Assembly: GCA_039029515.1 (NCBI GenBank)
Contig: JBCCFX010000001.1
Span: forward strand, 5,285-69,284
Reading direction: 5' to 3'
DNA length: 64,000 nucleotides
Source: JBCCFX01 sp039029515
GTDB lineage: Bacteria; Planctomycetota; Phycisphaerae; Phycisphaerales; SM1A02
Shown: in pieces, positions 6,335 to 15,286 of the stretch
Layout of the letters: every line of letters begins with the position of its first letter
Position numbering within the stretch: position 1 is the stretch's first letter
The notes under the pieces: generated by a model
Databases searched by the model: none
What the model was told of the DNA's origin: nothing
The model's input: the letters and a program-made list of their open reading frames with translations, nothing else
Position numbers and translations under genes: made by a program

Positions 6335-8797
6335 ATGAATCGCCTTCAGCAATGGTTCCAGGAGCGTGACTGGACGCCGTTTCCATTCCAGGAGGAAGCG
6401 TGGAATCACTACGCGCGGCGACGAAGCGGCCTCATCCATGCCCCGACTGGTGTGGGCAAGACCCTCGCCGCCTGGGGAGGGCCGCTTCTCGAGGCGCTGG
6501 ATAACCATGATGATGGCAAGGGCTGTCGCGTCCTCTGGATCACGCCGTTGCGGGCGCTCGCTCATGACACGGCTGAGAATCTCACCGCAACGATTCGCGA
6601 ACTGGATCTGCCGTGGACATTGGAGTGCCGAACCAGCGATACATCAGCAAGTATGAAGGCGCGGCAGCGGAAGTCATTGCCGTCCACACTCGTCACAACG
6701 CCTGAGAGCCTGTCGCTGCTTCTGACCTATCCAGGCGTTGATGAACGCTTTCGGTCGTTGCGTTGCGTCGTCATTGATGAATGGCATGAGTTGATGGGAA
6801 GCAAGCGCGGCGTGCAGGCCGAACTCGGCATCGCGCGGCTTCGATCCATCAGGCCTGATCTCGTGACATGGGGCCTATCTGCCACCCTTGGGAATCTGGA
6901 TTCCGCGATGTCGTGCTTGCTGGGAAGCAAGCACGAGGATGGGGTGCTCGTTGCCGGTCATCTCGACAAGGCGTTCGAGGTTGTCACGCTACTACCGGAG
7001 GACTCCGAGCGATTTCCGTGGGCGGGTCACCTTGGGCTCCGGTTGCTCGATCAGGTTATTGACCATATCGAATCCGCCGGGAGCACGCTTGTCTTCACGA
7101 ACACGCGATCGCAGACAGAGATCTGGTTCCGATCCCTCTACAACGCCCGGCCGGATTGGGCAGAGCAATTGGCGATCCACCATGGCTCACTGGATCAGAA
7201 GGTCAGACGCGAAGTCGAACAACGGCTGCGCGAAGGCTCATTGAAGGCCGTGGTCTGCACATCGAGCCTGGATCTCGGTGTCGACTTCACGCCGGTCGAA
7301 CAGGTGATCCAGATCGGCAGCCCGAAGGGCGTTGCGCGGCTGCTACAGCGTGCGGGGCGAAGCGGGCATCAGCCGGGTGCTGTGAGCCGGATCATCGGCG
7401 TGCCGACCAACGCGTTGGAACTCATGGAATTCTCAGCGGCGAGAGCGGCAGCGATAGCGCGGCGGATCGAACCGCGTCATCCGATCGTGGGGCCGCTCGA
7501 TGTCCTGATTCAGCACCTGGTGACGGTGTCTGCCGGGGATGGCTTCGAGCCGGATGCACTGTGCGATGAGGTTCGGACGACGCATGCGTACCGCGACCTG
7601 ACCGATGAGGAATGGCGATGGGCGCTGGAATTCGTGTCGTTTGGCGGCCCATCGTTGCGCGCGTATCCGGAGCATGCTCGCGTGACGCCGGTTGATGATC
7701 GATGGCGCATCAGTTCTTCAGCGATCGAACGACGACATCGCATGATGATCGGCACGATCACGGCGGACAGCGCGTTGCGTGTCAAGTTCATGAACGGCAA
7801 GACGCTTGGCACGATCGAAGAGTCATTCATTGGCCGCTTGAAGCCCGGCAATCGATTCGTGTTCGCGGGCCGCGCGCTGGAACTGATTCGTGTGCGTGAT
7901 ATGACGGCGTACGTCAAACGCGCGACATCTGTCCGTGGTGCGGTCCCGCGCTGGATGGGTGGTCGAAGCCCGCTCTCGACCGAACTTGCCGATGCGGTCC
8001 GGGAACGCTTGCACGAGGCGCGGCATCACGAATTCGCCGATGAGGAAATGGAGTGGATTGAGCCATTGCTTGCGCTGCAATCACGATGGTCGGTCATTCC
8101 TGCGCGCGATGAAGTATTGATGGAGTTCATGACGAAGAAGCGTACGCATCATGCGTATGTGTTTACGCTTGCCGGACGACTTGTCAACGAAGGGTTGAGC
8201 GCTCTTGTGGCGTACCGCTGGACGACAAAGGCACCGCAGACCATGACGGTGACCGCCAATGATTATGGATTCGAACTGACCAGCACGCACACGATTCCGG
8301 CGGATGAGGCTTCTTGGCGCGAAGTCCTGTCTTCAGATAATTTGCTGGATGATCTGCTCGCCTGCCTGAACGCAACGCAAATGACGCAACGAGCGTTTCG
8401 GGATATTGCTCGAATCGCAGGGCTCGTATTCGCCGGGACGCCGAATCAGCGGAAGTCGATGCGGCAACTTCAGGCGTCCAGCGATCTGTTCTACCAGGTG
8501 TTTGAGGAGTTCGATCCGTCAAATTGTCTGCTTGATCAATCGCGTCGAGATGTCCTCGATCGTGAAATGGAACTGACACGCCTTCGCGAATGTCTCACCG
8601 AGCTTGCCAGCCGACGATTCATCATGCGTCATCCGCAAGAGTTCACACCACTTGCCTTTCCTCTCTGGGCGGAACGGATACGATCTCAGCATCTCAGTAC
8701 CGAGCGTTGGCAGGATCGGATTCAGCGCATGGTGCTAGATCTGGAGTCTGTCGCCGATGACCAGCGAAACGAGCAACGCATCCAGCCAACGCCTTGA
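6335..8797 (+). CDS. Lhr-type DEXH-box helicase (ligase-associated DNA damage response family)
   Basis: An 820-residue superfamily 2 helicase. The N-terminus WTPFPFQEEAW is the Q-motif region, followed by Walker A in APTGVGKTLA, the DExH box VIDEWHEL, SATLGN (motif III) and the second RecA domain with SSLDLGVDF and LLQRAGRSGH (motif VI). The long C-terminal part (from about residue 400) corresponds to the Lhr core winged-helix and beta-barrel regions, and the length matches the ligase-associated family of about 800-830 residues. Lhr-core helicases unwind RNA:DNA and DNA duplexes with 3'-5' polarity. It overlaps the PdeM gene by 41 bases, the typical partner. The ATP-dependent ligase and exonuclease usually found with this pair are not in the window. 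An ATG at 6326 is an alternative start. Confidence 0.93.
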   Translation: MNRLQQWFQERDWTPFPFQEEAWNHYARRRSGLIHAPTGVGKTLAAWGGPLLEALDNHDDGKGCRVLWITPLRALAHDTAENLTATIRELDLPWTLECRTSDTSASMKARQRKSLPSTLVTTPESLSLLLTYPGVDERFRSLRCVVIDEWHELMGSKRGVQAELGIARLRSIRPDLVTWGLSATLGNLDSAMSCLLGSKHEDGVLVAGHLDKAFEVVTLLPEDSERFPWAGHLGLRLLDQVIDHIESAGSTLVFTNTRSQTEIWFRSLYNARPDWAEQLAIHHGSLDQKVRREVEQRLREGSLKAVVCTSSLDLGVDFTPVEQVIQIGSPKGVARLLQRAGRSGHQPGAVSRIIGVPTNALELMEFSAARAAAIARRIEPRHPIVGPLDVLIQHLVTVSAGDGFEPDALCDEVRTTHAYRDLTDEEWRWALEFVSFGGPSLRAYPEHARVTPVDDRWRISSSAIERRHRMMIGTITADSALRVKFMNGKTLGTIEESFIGRLKPGNRFVFAGRALELIRVRDMTAYVKRATSVRGAVPRWMGGRSPLSTELADAVRERLHEARHHEFADEEMEWIEPLLALQSRWSVIPARDEVLMEFMTKKRTHHAYVFTLAGRLVNEGLSALVAYRWTTKAPQTMTVTANDYGFELTSTHTIPADEASWREVLSSDNLLDDLLACLNATQMTQRAFRDIARIAGLVFAGTPNQRKSMRQLQASSDLFYQVFEEFDPSNCLLDQSRRDVLDREMELTRLRECLTELASRRFIMRHPQEFTPLAFPLWAERIRSQHLSTERWQDRIQRMVLDLESVADDQRNEQRIQPTP

Positions 8798-9455
8798 ATG
8801 GGCGGGGGAATCGTGGATGTTGCTCGCGAAGCGGGCGGCGATTCGCGAGCGTACACATACGGCATACGTTGCTGACCTGCACTTCGGAAAGGCGTCCGCG
8901 TTTCGCGCGGCCGGTGTCGCCGTGCCCGGTGGAACCACCGAGCGGTCGTTAGCGCAGTTGTCGCAGGTCATTGATGAACACGCGATTGAGCAACTCATCA
9001 TCCTCGGGGACTGCCTGCACTCCAAGGCAGGCCGCGCGGATTCGATGTTTCAGACCGTCGCCGACTGGCGTGAAAGGTACCGTGCGCTCGACATCGTGCT
9101 CGTGCGCGGGAATCACGATGATCGGGCCGGCGATCCGCCGGCATCATGGGCCATGCAATGCGTCGATGAGCCGTGGTCCGCGGATGGGCTTGTGCATGTG
9201 CATGATCCGGACGTGGCGCCAGGCGATCAGTTCACGCTCGCAGGGCACATTCATCCTGCCGTTCGCTTGCGCGATGTCGATCGGTCAACCGCACGATTCC
9301 CGTGTTTCTGGTGCCAGCCGAAGTGCATGATCCTGCCGCCGTTTGGCGTGTTCACGGGTCATCACGTCGTGCGACCGCGCGCCAGCGATTCGGTCATGAT
9401 CATCGTCGATGAAGAGATCATTGATGTCAGTCGACACACAGCGAAGTCGAGATAG
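8757..9455 (+). CDS. pdeM: Ligase-associated DNA damage response endonuclease PdeM (metallophosphoesterase)
   Basis: A 232-residue calcineurin-like metallophosphoesterase. All metal-binding motifs are visible: ADLHFGK (D-x-H), GDCLHS (GD-x2-H), RGNHDD (GNHD) and AGHIHPA (G-H-x-H). The order and the AGVAVPGGTT segment after the first motif are characteristic of PdeM, the nuclease encoded with ligase-associated Lhr helicases. The start at 8757 lies inside the helicase gene (41-base overlap), indicating coupled expression. PdeM is expected to be a cytoplasmic metal-dependent nuclease or phosphodiesterase in DNA repair. It ends one base before the stop of the convergent HARE-HTH gene. Confidence 0.92.
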   Translation: MTSETSNASSQRLEWAGESWMLLAKRAAIRERTHTAYVADLHFGKASAFRAAGVAVPGGTTERSLAQLSQVIDEHAIEQLIILGDCLHSKAGRADSMFQTVADWRERYRALDIVLVRGNHDDRAGDPPASWAMQCVDEPWSADGLVHVHDPDVAPGDQFTLAGHIHPAVRLRDVDRSTARFPCFWCQPKCMILPPFGVFTGHHVVRPRASDSVMIIVDEEIIDVSRHTAKSR

Positions 9456-9914
9456 TCAATCCGACGGTGCTGCGAGCGACCAGAGCCCATCGGTGATGAC
9501 AAAACGGTCATCGCCGTAGAGCACAACGCCAACATTGTTCTCAAACTTTTTGCTTGTGGTCTGGTAGCCGGCATCCAATGCGGCGTCAGCCAGATCCTTC
9601 TTGGACATGGATTGTTCTCGAAGCAGCTCTTCGAGAATGTCCTTCAATGGTCGCTCGTTTGTCGGTCGCTTGCGCCCGGTGCGCGTCGAGCCGTTCGACG
9701 GACGAGATGGTCCTTCTGATGTCCCGGATTTGAGTTGCTGGACCACATCGAGTTCGCGATCGATTTCGTCGAGTTGCTCGAGTAATCGTGTGCGCTGTTC
9801 CTGGAGATTATCAACGCGACGTTGTAATTCCTGATAGAGCTCCCTGACACTGAGCTGACTCACAGATAGATCGGTACCAGGCCGGACTTTCCGGAGGGGT
9901 CGCGTGGAATTCAT
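9456..9914 (-). CDS. Coiled-coil protein with C-terminal HARE-HTH winged-helix domain
   Basis: A 152-residue protein. The ATG at 9912-9914 was chosen because AGGAG lies 11 bases upstream; a frame opening further upstream has no ribosome site. Residues 20-60 form a heptad-rich coiled coil (LYQELQRRVDNLQEQRTRLLEQLDEI). A polar linker with many Arg/Ser follows. The last 65 residues (LKDILEELLREQ, MSKKDLADAALDAGY, NNVGVVLYGDDRFV) resemble the HARE-HTH (HB1, ASXL, restriction endonuclease) domain, a winged-helix fold linked to DNA or chromatin modification recognition; many planctomycetes carry such proteins. It lies 89 bases downstream of the HerA/FtsK-like ATPase on the same strand. Exact function unknown. 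Confidence 0.75.
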   Translation of the reverse strand: MNSTRPLRKVRPGTDLSVSQLSVRELYQELQRRVDNLQEQRTRLLEQLDEIDRELDVVQQLKSGTSEGPSRPSNGSTRTGRKRPTNERPLKDILEELLREQSMSKKDLADAALDAGYQTTSKKFENNVGVVLYGDDRFVITDGLWSLAAPSD

Positions 9915-10003
9915 GGGTTGCCATACTCCTGTCGACGCGTGCCACCTGTCGTCGAGACAGAGAGTGTAATTCAGTCCCTGCACTTCGTCGACAGGATGCC
10001 CAA

Positions 10004-12466
10004 TTACAGGCTGAACGCCGGCTCTAACGCCTGCCCATCGCGGGTTCGGGAGGGCACCCAGACGAGTCCGAGATGTCGGATGGACATATCGCCTTTGCGC
10101 GGGCGGAGTGTGATCTCACTGATTTCGAGCTCATCGATATCCAGCGACAATTCGACATCCTTCAGCTCCTGCTCGAACTCGGCTTCGAGATCCTGCAGTC
10201 GCTGCCGGAGGCTTTCGAGATTTTCGCGTGCCCGTTCGATATCCGCGCGTTCCTTGCCAGTCCGTTGTGCTTTCTTCATCGCTGAACCGGCGCTGCGGAC
10301 GGTGCCGGAGCTCTTGACTTTGCGGCCGAACAGTGCGCCCAGAACCGTTGATCCAATGTCGACGATCGTGGACAAGCCTTGTTGCTTCGCCTGGGCTGAT
10401 TCAACTTCAACGCGCTGTTCAGCCTTCCGGACACGGTCCTGAAGCGTCGCAATCTTCGGTGTGTAGCGCTTGCGCAACTTCTCGATCGTCAGGTCGCGCT
10501 TTTCGCGTAGCTTCTCACGAAGTCGAATTCGGAAGCTCCGTTCATCTTCCGCGAACAGTCCGTAACTCTTGAGAGATGGACAGTGATACAGCGGAAGGTC
10601 ACGGGTTCGATACAACGTGTCCTTCAGGCTCCGCTTCCACGCCGTGAATTGGGATGTCTTGCCGGCGCGCCCCGGGAGGGAATCGAAACCGGATTGCGGC
10701 AGCGGTTCCGGCCACAGATCAGGCAGGACGTCGAGTTGGTCGGCGTCCTCCCACGGTGCGCTGATGACATCGTCGCTCAACAAGGTGAAGAGGGTGCATT
10801 CCTTCCAGTCATCCAGCTTGGCGGCCGTTCGTACGTAGTGCAGCCGCGCACTTCCGATCAGCGCGGGCTTGTAGACGAGTTGCTCTCCCGCGCCCGGAGG
10901 CATCACGACCGGGAGATATCGAACGTTGATCTCAGGGGGCAGCGGCGGCGCGACGGATGCGAATGCAGATGCCACTCGGCTTGGCGCAGGTGGCGTCGCG
11001 GCAGCCGGTGCGGAGCCTACCGGTGCACTTGCGGGACGGGCATCCACCGTCGCCTTCTGGTCGGCCATGAGCATCTGGATCTGGTGGCGCGTCAGTGGGC
11101 CGCGCAGATACGACATTGCCCATCGTGTGTGGAACAACATCGGTTCGTCTTCGTGCACGTTGTTCATCACGAACACGCGGCTGCCGAGGCCGGCGAGAAT
11201 CTTCTCCATTCGGCTGCGGTCAAACGCTGACCCTGCAGCAGCCGATGCGCCCTCAAGCCCTTCGATGACGCGCTTCTTGTCACGCTCCGTCTGTAAGCGA
11301 CCGAGGAACCACGTGCCGGCGTTCGAGAGTCCCTTGTAGTCGAGGTCGACCGGGTTCTGTGTGGCGAGCATGACGCCAAGCCCAAAGGCGCGCGCCTGCT
11401 TCATAAGCGTCAGCAATGGAGTCTTCGAAGGCGGGTTGGCGACCGGCGGGAAGAATCCGAAAACTTCATCCATGTACAACAGCGCGCGAAGAGAACTCGT
11501 GCCCGGTTGTGTGCGCATCCACGCGACGACTTCGTTCAGCAGCAACGTGACAAAGAACATGCGTTCGGCATCGGAGAGGTGCGCGATCGAGAGGATCGAG
11601 ATGCGCGGTTTGCCTTCCTCGGTGTACATCAGGCGATCGATATTCATCGCCTCGCCTTCCATCCATGCCTGGAAGCCCGGGGCGGCGATCAACCCATTGA
11701 GCGACATCGCGAGCGCGAAGCGGTCCTTTGCCGGGAAGAATGAATCGACATCCATCACTCCGATACGATCGAATGGAGGTGTTTGAATCAGGTTGATCAG
11801 GGCGGCGATCTGCAGATCGCGGCCTTCGCGCCACGCGTGATCGAGAATCGACGACAGCAGAATATGCTCGCGGCTTCGAATCGGATCGGCATCGATGCCG
11901 AGCAGAGCCAGTAGGCCGGAGACGGCGGACGTCACTCGTTCGCGCATGGCATCGCGATCCTCCAGCAGCGCCGCCGGTGGAGCCGAAAGTGAACGGAGGA
12001 CCGTGAGCGATCGACCGGCGTCACTGCCAGGCGTGTAGATTGAGATATCCACGGCATCGCGGAGTCGACGGATGCGTTCGCCGTCCTGATCCCATTTCGC
12101 GAGACCGTTCTTCCAAAGGGATGCGCGATTGGACGCGTACTCATCCGGCGTCATGCCTTTGCGTCGAGCTTCACTCTCATCGATCCAGGGCCGGAAGTCG
12201 CCCGGCTTGAGATCGGGAAACGTCAGCATGAGATTGCCGATGTCACCCTTGGGATCGATGACGATCGAAGGTATGCCATCCAACGCGGCTTCTTCGAGCA
12301 GCGTCACGCACAACCCGGTTTTTCCACTGCCGGTCATGCCAACGCACACGGCATGCGTGGTCAGATCCTTGGCGTCGTACAGGAGGAGTTCGGGCGTTGT
12401 GTCGCCGGCGTCGATGTCGAACCGACGGCCGAGGTAAAACGCGCCAAGCTTCTCATACACTTCCAT
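10004..12466 (-). CDS. HerA/FtsK-like ATP-binding protein with C-terminal coiled coil
   Basis: An 820-residue ATPase of the HerA/FtsK/VirB4 group. The ATG at 12464-12466 has GGAG 8 bases upstream and gives the usual family N-terminus (YEKLGAFYLGR); a frame extending to 12613 would overlap the divergent lipoprotein gene and is less likely. Walker A is GMTGSGKTGL near residue 50, then IVIDPKGDIGN (Walker B-like), LYMDEVFGF and MLATQNPVDLDY (sensor region). From about residue 640 a long charged coiled coil is interrupted by a Gly-spaced hydrophobic stretch (STIVDIGSTVLGALFG). HerA-like ATPases pump DNA or remodel nucleoprotein complexes, usually with a nuclease partner, but none is adjacent; HARE-HTH and PdeM are the nearest nucleic-acid genes. 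Widespread but functionally uncharacterised. Confidence 0.85.
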   Translation of the reverse strand: MEVYEKLGAFYLGRRFDIDAGDTTPELLLYDAKDLTTHAVCVGMTGSGKTGLCVTLLEEAALDGIPSIVIDPKGDIGNLMLTFPDLKPGDFRPWIDESEARRKGMTPDEYASNRASLWKNGLAKWDQDGERIRRLRDAVDISIYTPGSDAGRSLTVLRSLSAPPAALLEDRDAMRERVTSAVSGLLALLGIDADPIRSREHILLSSILDHAWREGRDLQIAALINLIQTPPFDRIGVMDVDSFFPAKDRFALAMSLNGLIAAPGFQAWMEGEAMNIDRLMYTEEGKPRISILSIAHLSDAERMFFVTLLLNEVVAWMRTQPGTSSLRALLYMDEVFGFFPPVANPPSKTPLLTLMKQARAFGLGVMLATQNPVDLDYKGLSNAGTWFLGRLQTERDKKRVIEGLEGASAAAGSAFDRSRMEKILAGLGSRVFVMNNVHEDEPMLFHTRWAMSYLRGPLTRHQIQMLMADQKATVDARPASAPVGSAPAAATPPAPSRVASAFASVAPPLPPEINVRYLPVVMPPGAGEQLVYKPALIGSARLHYVRTAAKLDDWKECTLFTLLSDDVISAPWEDADQLDVLPDLWPEPLPQSGFDSLPGRAGKTSQFTAWKRSLKDTLYRTRDLPLYHCPSLKSYGLFAEDERSFRIRLREKLREKRDLTIEKLRKRYTPKIATLQDRVRKAEQRVEVESAQAKQQGLSTIVDIGSTVLGALFGRKVKSSGTVRSAGSAMKKAQRTGKERADIERARENLESLRQRLQDLEAEFEQELKDVELSLDIDELEISEITLRPRKGDMSIRHLGLVWVPSRTRDGQALEPAFSL

Positions 12467-12611
12467 CGCAATGACTCCCAGGTCCACATCCCTTGTGATG
12501 GACTGGAGTATACGGGAACGCTGCCGGGTCGCGGCTGGTCCGACACCGTCGCCCGCAGGCAGGAATGCGACGAATGTTGCGGGATCTGCGATGATGTCGA
12601 CTGGGAGATTC

Positions 12612-13841
12612 ATGATGACCGGACGGACGTTCCCGCAGCTGTCAACCAGTGTCCTCCTGCTCGTCGCGGTGAGCTTCGCGGGATGCCGCGGCGCTCCGGC
12701 CGATCAAGCCGCGGATAACCGCTCTGAAGAACGTCAAACTGGCAGCGAAGAACCTGACCGTGACACGGAGCCGGACATCGGAACCGCCGTGTACGTGGGC
12801 GACGACATGATTCGACCCTATCGACCAGAGTCGAACCTCGTCACGGGTATGACGATGATTGCGGCGGCGCGCTATCCCGCGATCGATATGCATTGCCATT
12901 GGACGTTGGAGCCGGAACCATCGGCGCTGATCGACGCCATGGATGAACGCAACATTCGATCGGCGATCAACCTCAGCGGTGGCGATGGCGGTGATCTCGA
13001 TGCAATGATGAATCGTTACACGTCGGTCGCGCCGGAGCGACTCATCGTGTTCTGCAATCTGGACTATACGAAGACCGGATCGGAAGGATTTGATGCATAT
13101 GTGGTCGACACGCTGCGCTCGGCGCATGAGCGTGGCGCCCGTGGACTCAAGATATTCAAGAATCTGGGCCTGACGACACGTGATCATCATGGCGATCTCC
13201 TGGCCATCGATGACGTGCGGCTTGACATTGTCTGGTCTACATGCGCGCAACTCGGCATGCCAGTGTTGATCCACTCCGCAGATCCGATCGCCTTCTTCGA
13301 GCCCATCGATGATCGAAACGAACGATGGATGCAGTTGTATCGACATCCGGATTGGAGTTTCTACGGCGATGACTTCCCCGATCGAGAAGTCGTCCTCGCA
13401 CAGCGCAGCGCGGTCATGCGCCGCCATCCGAGTACAACCTTCATCGGCGCGCACCTTGGCGGTTTTGCAGAAGATCTTGCTGCCGCCTCTGCTGTGCTTG
13501 ATAAGCACTCGAACTTCTACATGGACATTTCCGGGCGCGTCGCGGAGCTTGGGCGTCAACCATATGCCGCGCGGCGATTTCTGATTCGCCATCAGGATCG
13601 CATTCTCTTCGGCACCGATCGTTATCCCGGCCGGCCCGATCAACCCCGGTATCGCATCTACTTTCGCTTCCTTGAAACGGATGATGAGTACTTTGACTAT
13701 CACGATCATCCGTTCCCACCGACGGGCGAGTGGAAGATCTACGGCGTCTTTCTGCCCGATGAAGCGTTGCGGTTGATTTACCATGACAACGCCGCGCGAT
13801 TGCTCGGCTTGTCGCCGCTTGAACCAGATTCGGAAGGCTGA
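12612..13841 (+). CDS. Exported amidohydrolase-family lipoprotein
   Basis: A protein of about 409 residues with a signal peptide (TSVLLLVAVSFAGC) whose Cys is a plausible lipobox cysteine, so it is probably anchored in a membrane. The mature part is a TIM-barrel metal-dependent hydrolase of the amidohydrolase-2 type: IDMHCHW (H-x-H), GLKIFKN, VLIHSADP, FIGAHLGG and LFGTDRYPG (the Asp after the last strand). Two in-frame ATG codons lie at 12612 and 12615, with GGGAG at 12603-12607; the second has the better spacing. The substrate is not predictable; decarboxylases and lactonases share this fold. It is followed 5 bases later by a GltS-like transporter, so the two may form an operon in uptake and turnover of an organic acid. 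Confidence 0.8.
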   Translation: MMTGRTFPQLSTSVLLLVAVSFAGCRGAPADQAADNRSEERQTGSEEPDRDTEPDIGTAVYVGDDMIRPYRPESNLVTGMTMIAAARYPAIDMHCHWTLEPEPSALIDAMDERNIRSAINLSGGDGGDLDAMMNRYTSVAPERLIVFCNLDYTKTGSEGFDAYVVDTLRSAHERGARGLKIFKNLGLTTRDHHGDLLAIDDVRLDIVWSTCAQLGMPVLIHSADPIAFFEPIDDRNERWMQLYRHPDWSFYGDDFPDREVVLAQRSAVMRRHPSTTFIGAHLGGFAEDLAAASAVLDKHSNFYMDISGRVAELGRQPYAARRFLIRHQDRILFGTDRYPGRPDQPRYRIYFRFLETDDEYFDYHDHPFPPTGEWKIYGVFLPDEALRLIYHDNAARLLGLSPLEPDSEG

Positions 13842-13846
13842 TCCGC

Positions 13847-15286
13847 ATGGGACTGGAAGCCGGTGTCATTGCATGCGTGCTGCTGCTACTCATCGGCGTG
13901 TGGAGCCGAGCGTCGTTGCCACCTTTGCAATGGCTCTTCGTGCCTGCCGCGGTCACGGGCGGATTGGTTGGTCTTGGATTGGTGCAGTTGGCGTTGCATG
14001 TCGGATCCACCGGCATGAGCGACGTCGCTCTTGGTCTGACCGATGAACTTCGCGGCTGGCCAGGCTGGTTGATCGCCGTTGTCTTTGCGGGCCTCCTGCT
14101 GGATCGCCCCAAGGAACGAGGTGGCAACGCTGGACGAGGCCGCGAGGTCCTGCGCGCGGGCACCATGGTGTGGATCATCGTGGTGGGACAGATCGCGGTC
14201 GGATTCGGCGCCATCTGGTTCCTGCAACGACAGGATCCGGCAGCGCTGTCAGCAATCGGTCACATCATCGAAGCCGGCTTCGCGGGCGGCCATGGAACCG
14301 CTGCCGCCGTCGGAGAGGTCTACACGCAACTCGGCCAGCCGACGATGCGCGATTACTGCATGTTCAGTGCGACAATCGGTCTGATCTACAGCGTGTTGAG
14401 CGGCGTGCTGTTCGTCAACATTGCGATCCGACTTGGTTGGGCGAAGTCGAGTGTCTTGCACCACCGGGCCACAAGCGGGCTTGAGCAGCGAGATGCGCCG
14501 CCGGCCGCCGCACGTGCGCCGATCGCCGGCGACGTGATTGATCCAATGGTGTGGGCGATCATGCTCGTGGCACTCGCCATGCTGACCGGCTCGATTGTGC
14601 AGAGCGGTTTCACCAGCGTCGTGAACATCGTTGATGCAGTCATTGCAACCGAACCTGGTGCGACTGTTCGCGCGGCGACTGCTGCGGACTATACGCCGGC
14701 CAGTGATGTCCTGGGCAAGCTCCACAATCTGCCGCTCTTTCTGTTCACGCTGATCGGCGGTGGAATCGTCCGGACATTGATGCAGTGGTGCGGCGTTGCG
14801 GACCTAATCGATGCGTCGGCCGTCAAGCGTGTGGTCGGGATTGCGATGGAGTTCCTTATTGTCGCAGCGATCTGCTCATTACGCATCGAAGCGATCACGG
14901 GCGTGCTTCGCCCGTTGCTCATCATGTGTGCGGTGGGGGCGGTGTGGTGTGCCATTTGTCTGTTCATCCTGTCACCGTGGATCCTTCCACGGCGCTATTG
15001 GTTTGAACTCGGCATCATCAATTACGGAATGTCCACCGGCACCACAGCACAAGGCATGATGCTCCTGCGCATGATCGATCCGGAACTTGACCGAGGCGCG
15101 GCGGAAACGTACGCACTCGCGGCACCGCTCTCCGCGCCATTCATTGGCGGCGGCATGATCACCGTGCTCCTGCCGGTCATCCTGGATCGCTTCGGCGCGG
15201 GTGGCATCGCCATCGCCGGCGGCGTGGTTGTTGGCGTGCTTCTTATGCTTGCGATCTGGTTGCGACGCCCGCGACGATCAGGTTAA
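13847..15286 (+). CDS. gltS: GltS-family sodium/glutamate symporter-like transporter
   Basis: A 479-residue integral membrane protein with about 11-12 hydrophobic segments. The GltS hallmark lies in the first half: GFAGGHGTAAAVGEVY followed by YCMFSATIGLIYSVLSG, with a related re-entrant segment in the second half (GTTAQGMMLLRMIDP, then LSAPFIGGG). GltS proteins are Na+-driven glutamate carriers of the inner membrane. A loop of about 60 residues with polar sequence in the middle is longer than in E. coli GltS. It starts 5 bases after the amidohydrolase lipoprotein gene, and its last 4 bases overlap the end of the convergent C45-like gene. Family firm; glutamate specificity is inferred. Confidence 0.87.
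   Translation: MGLEAGVIACVLLLLIGVWSRASLPPLQWLFVPAAVTGGLVGLGLVQLALHVGSTGMSDVALGLTDELRGWPGWLIAVVFAGLLLDRPKERGGNAGRGREVLRAGTMVWIIVVGQIAVGFGAIWFLQRQDPAALSAIGHIIEAGFAGGHGTAAAVGEVYTQLGQPTMRDYCMFSATIGLIYSVLSGVLFVNIAIRLGWAKSSVLHHRATSGLEQRDAPPAAARAPIAGDVIDPMVWAIMLVALAMLTGSIVQSGFTSVVNIVDAVIATEPGATVRAATAADYTPASDVLGKLHNLPLFLFTLIGGGIVRTLMQWCGVADLIDASAVKRVVGIAMEFLIVAAICSLRIEAITGVLRPLLIMCAVGAVWCAICLFILSPWILPRRYWFELGIINYGMSTGTTAQGMMLLRMIDPELDRGAAETYALAAPLSAPFIGGGMITVLLPVILDRFGAGGIAIAGGVVVGVLLMLAIWLRRPRRSG

Noticed and set aside
6335..12466. Helicase, PdeM, HARE-HTH and HerA-like ATPase as one phage-defence island.
   Set aside because: The Lhr/PdeM pair is a known repair module, the strands oppose, and no mobile or toxin genes surround it; only the ATPase/HARE pair is kept as a low-level finding.
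12467..12613. 49-codon N-terminal extension of the HerA-like ATPase.
   Set aside because: Not conserved in the family as recalled, overlaps the divergent lipoprotein start, and a good GGAG precedes the ATG at 12466.
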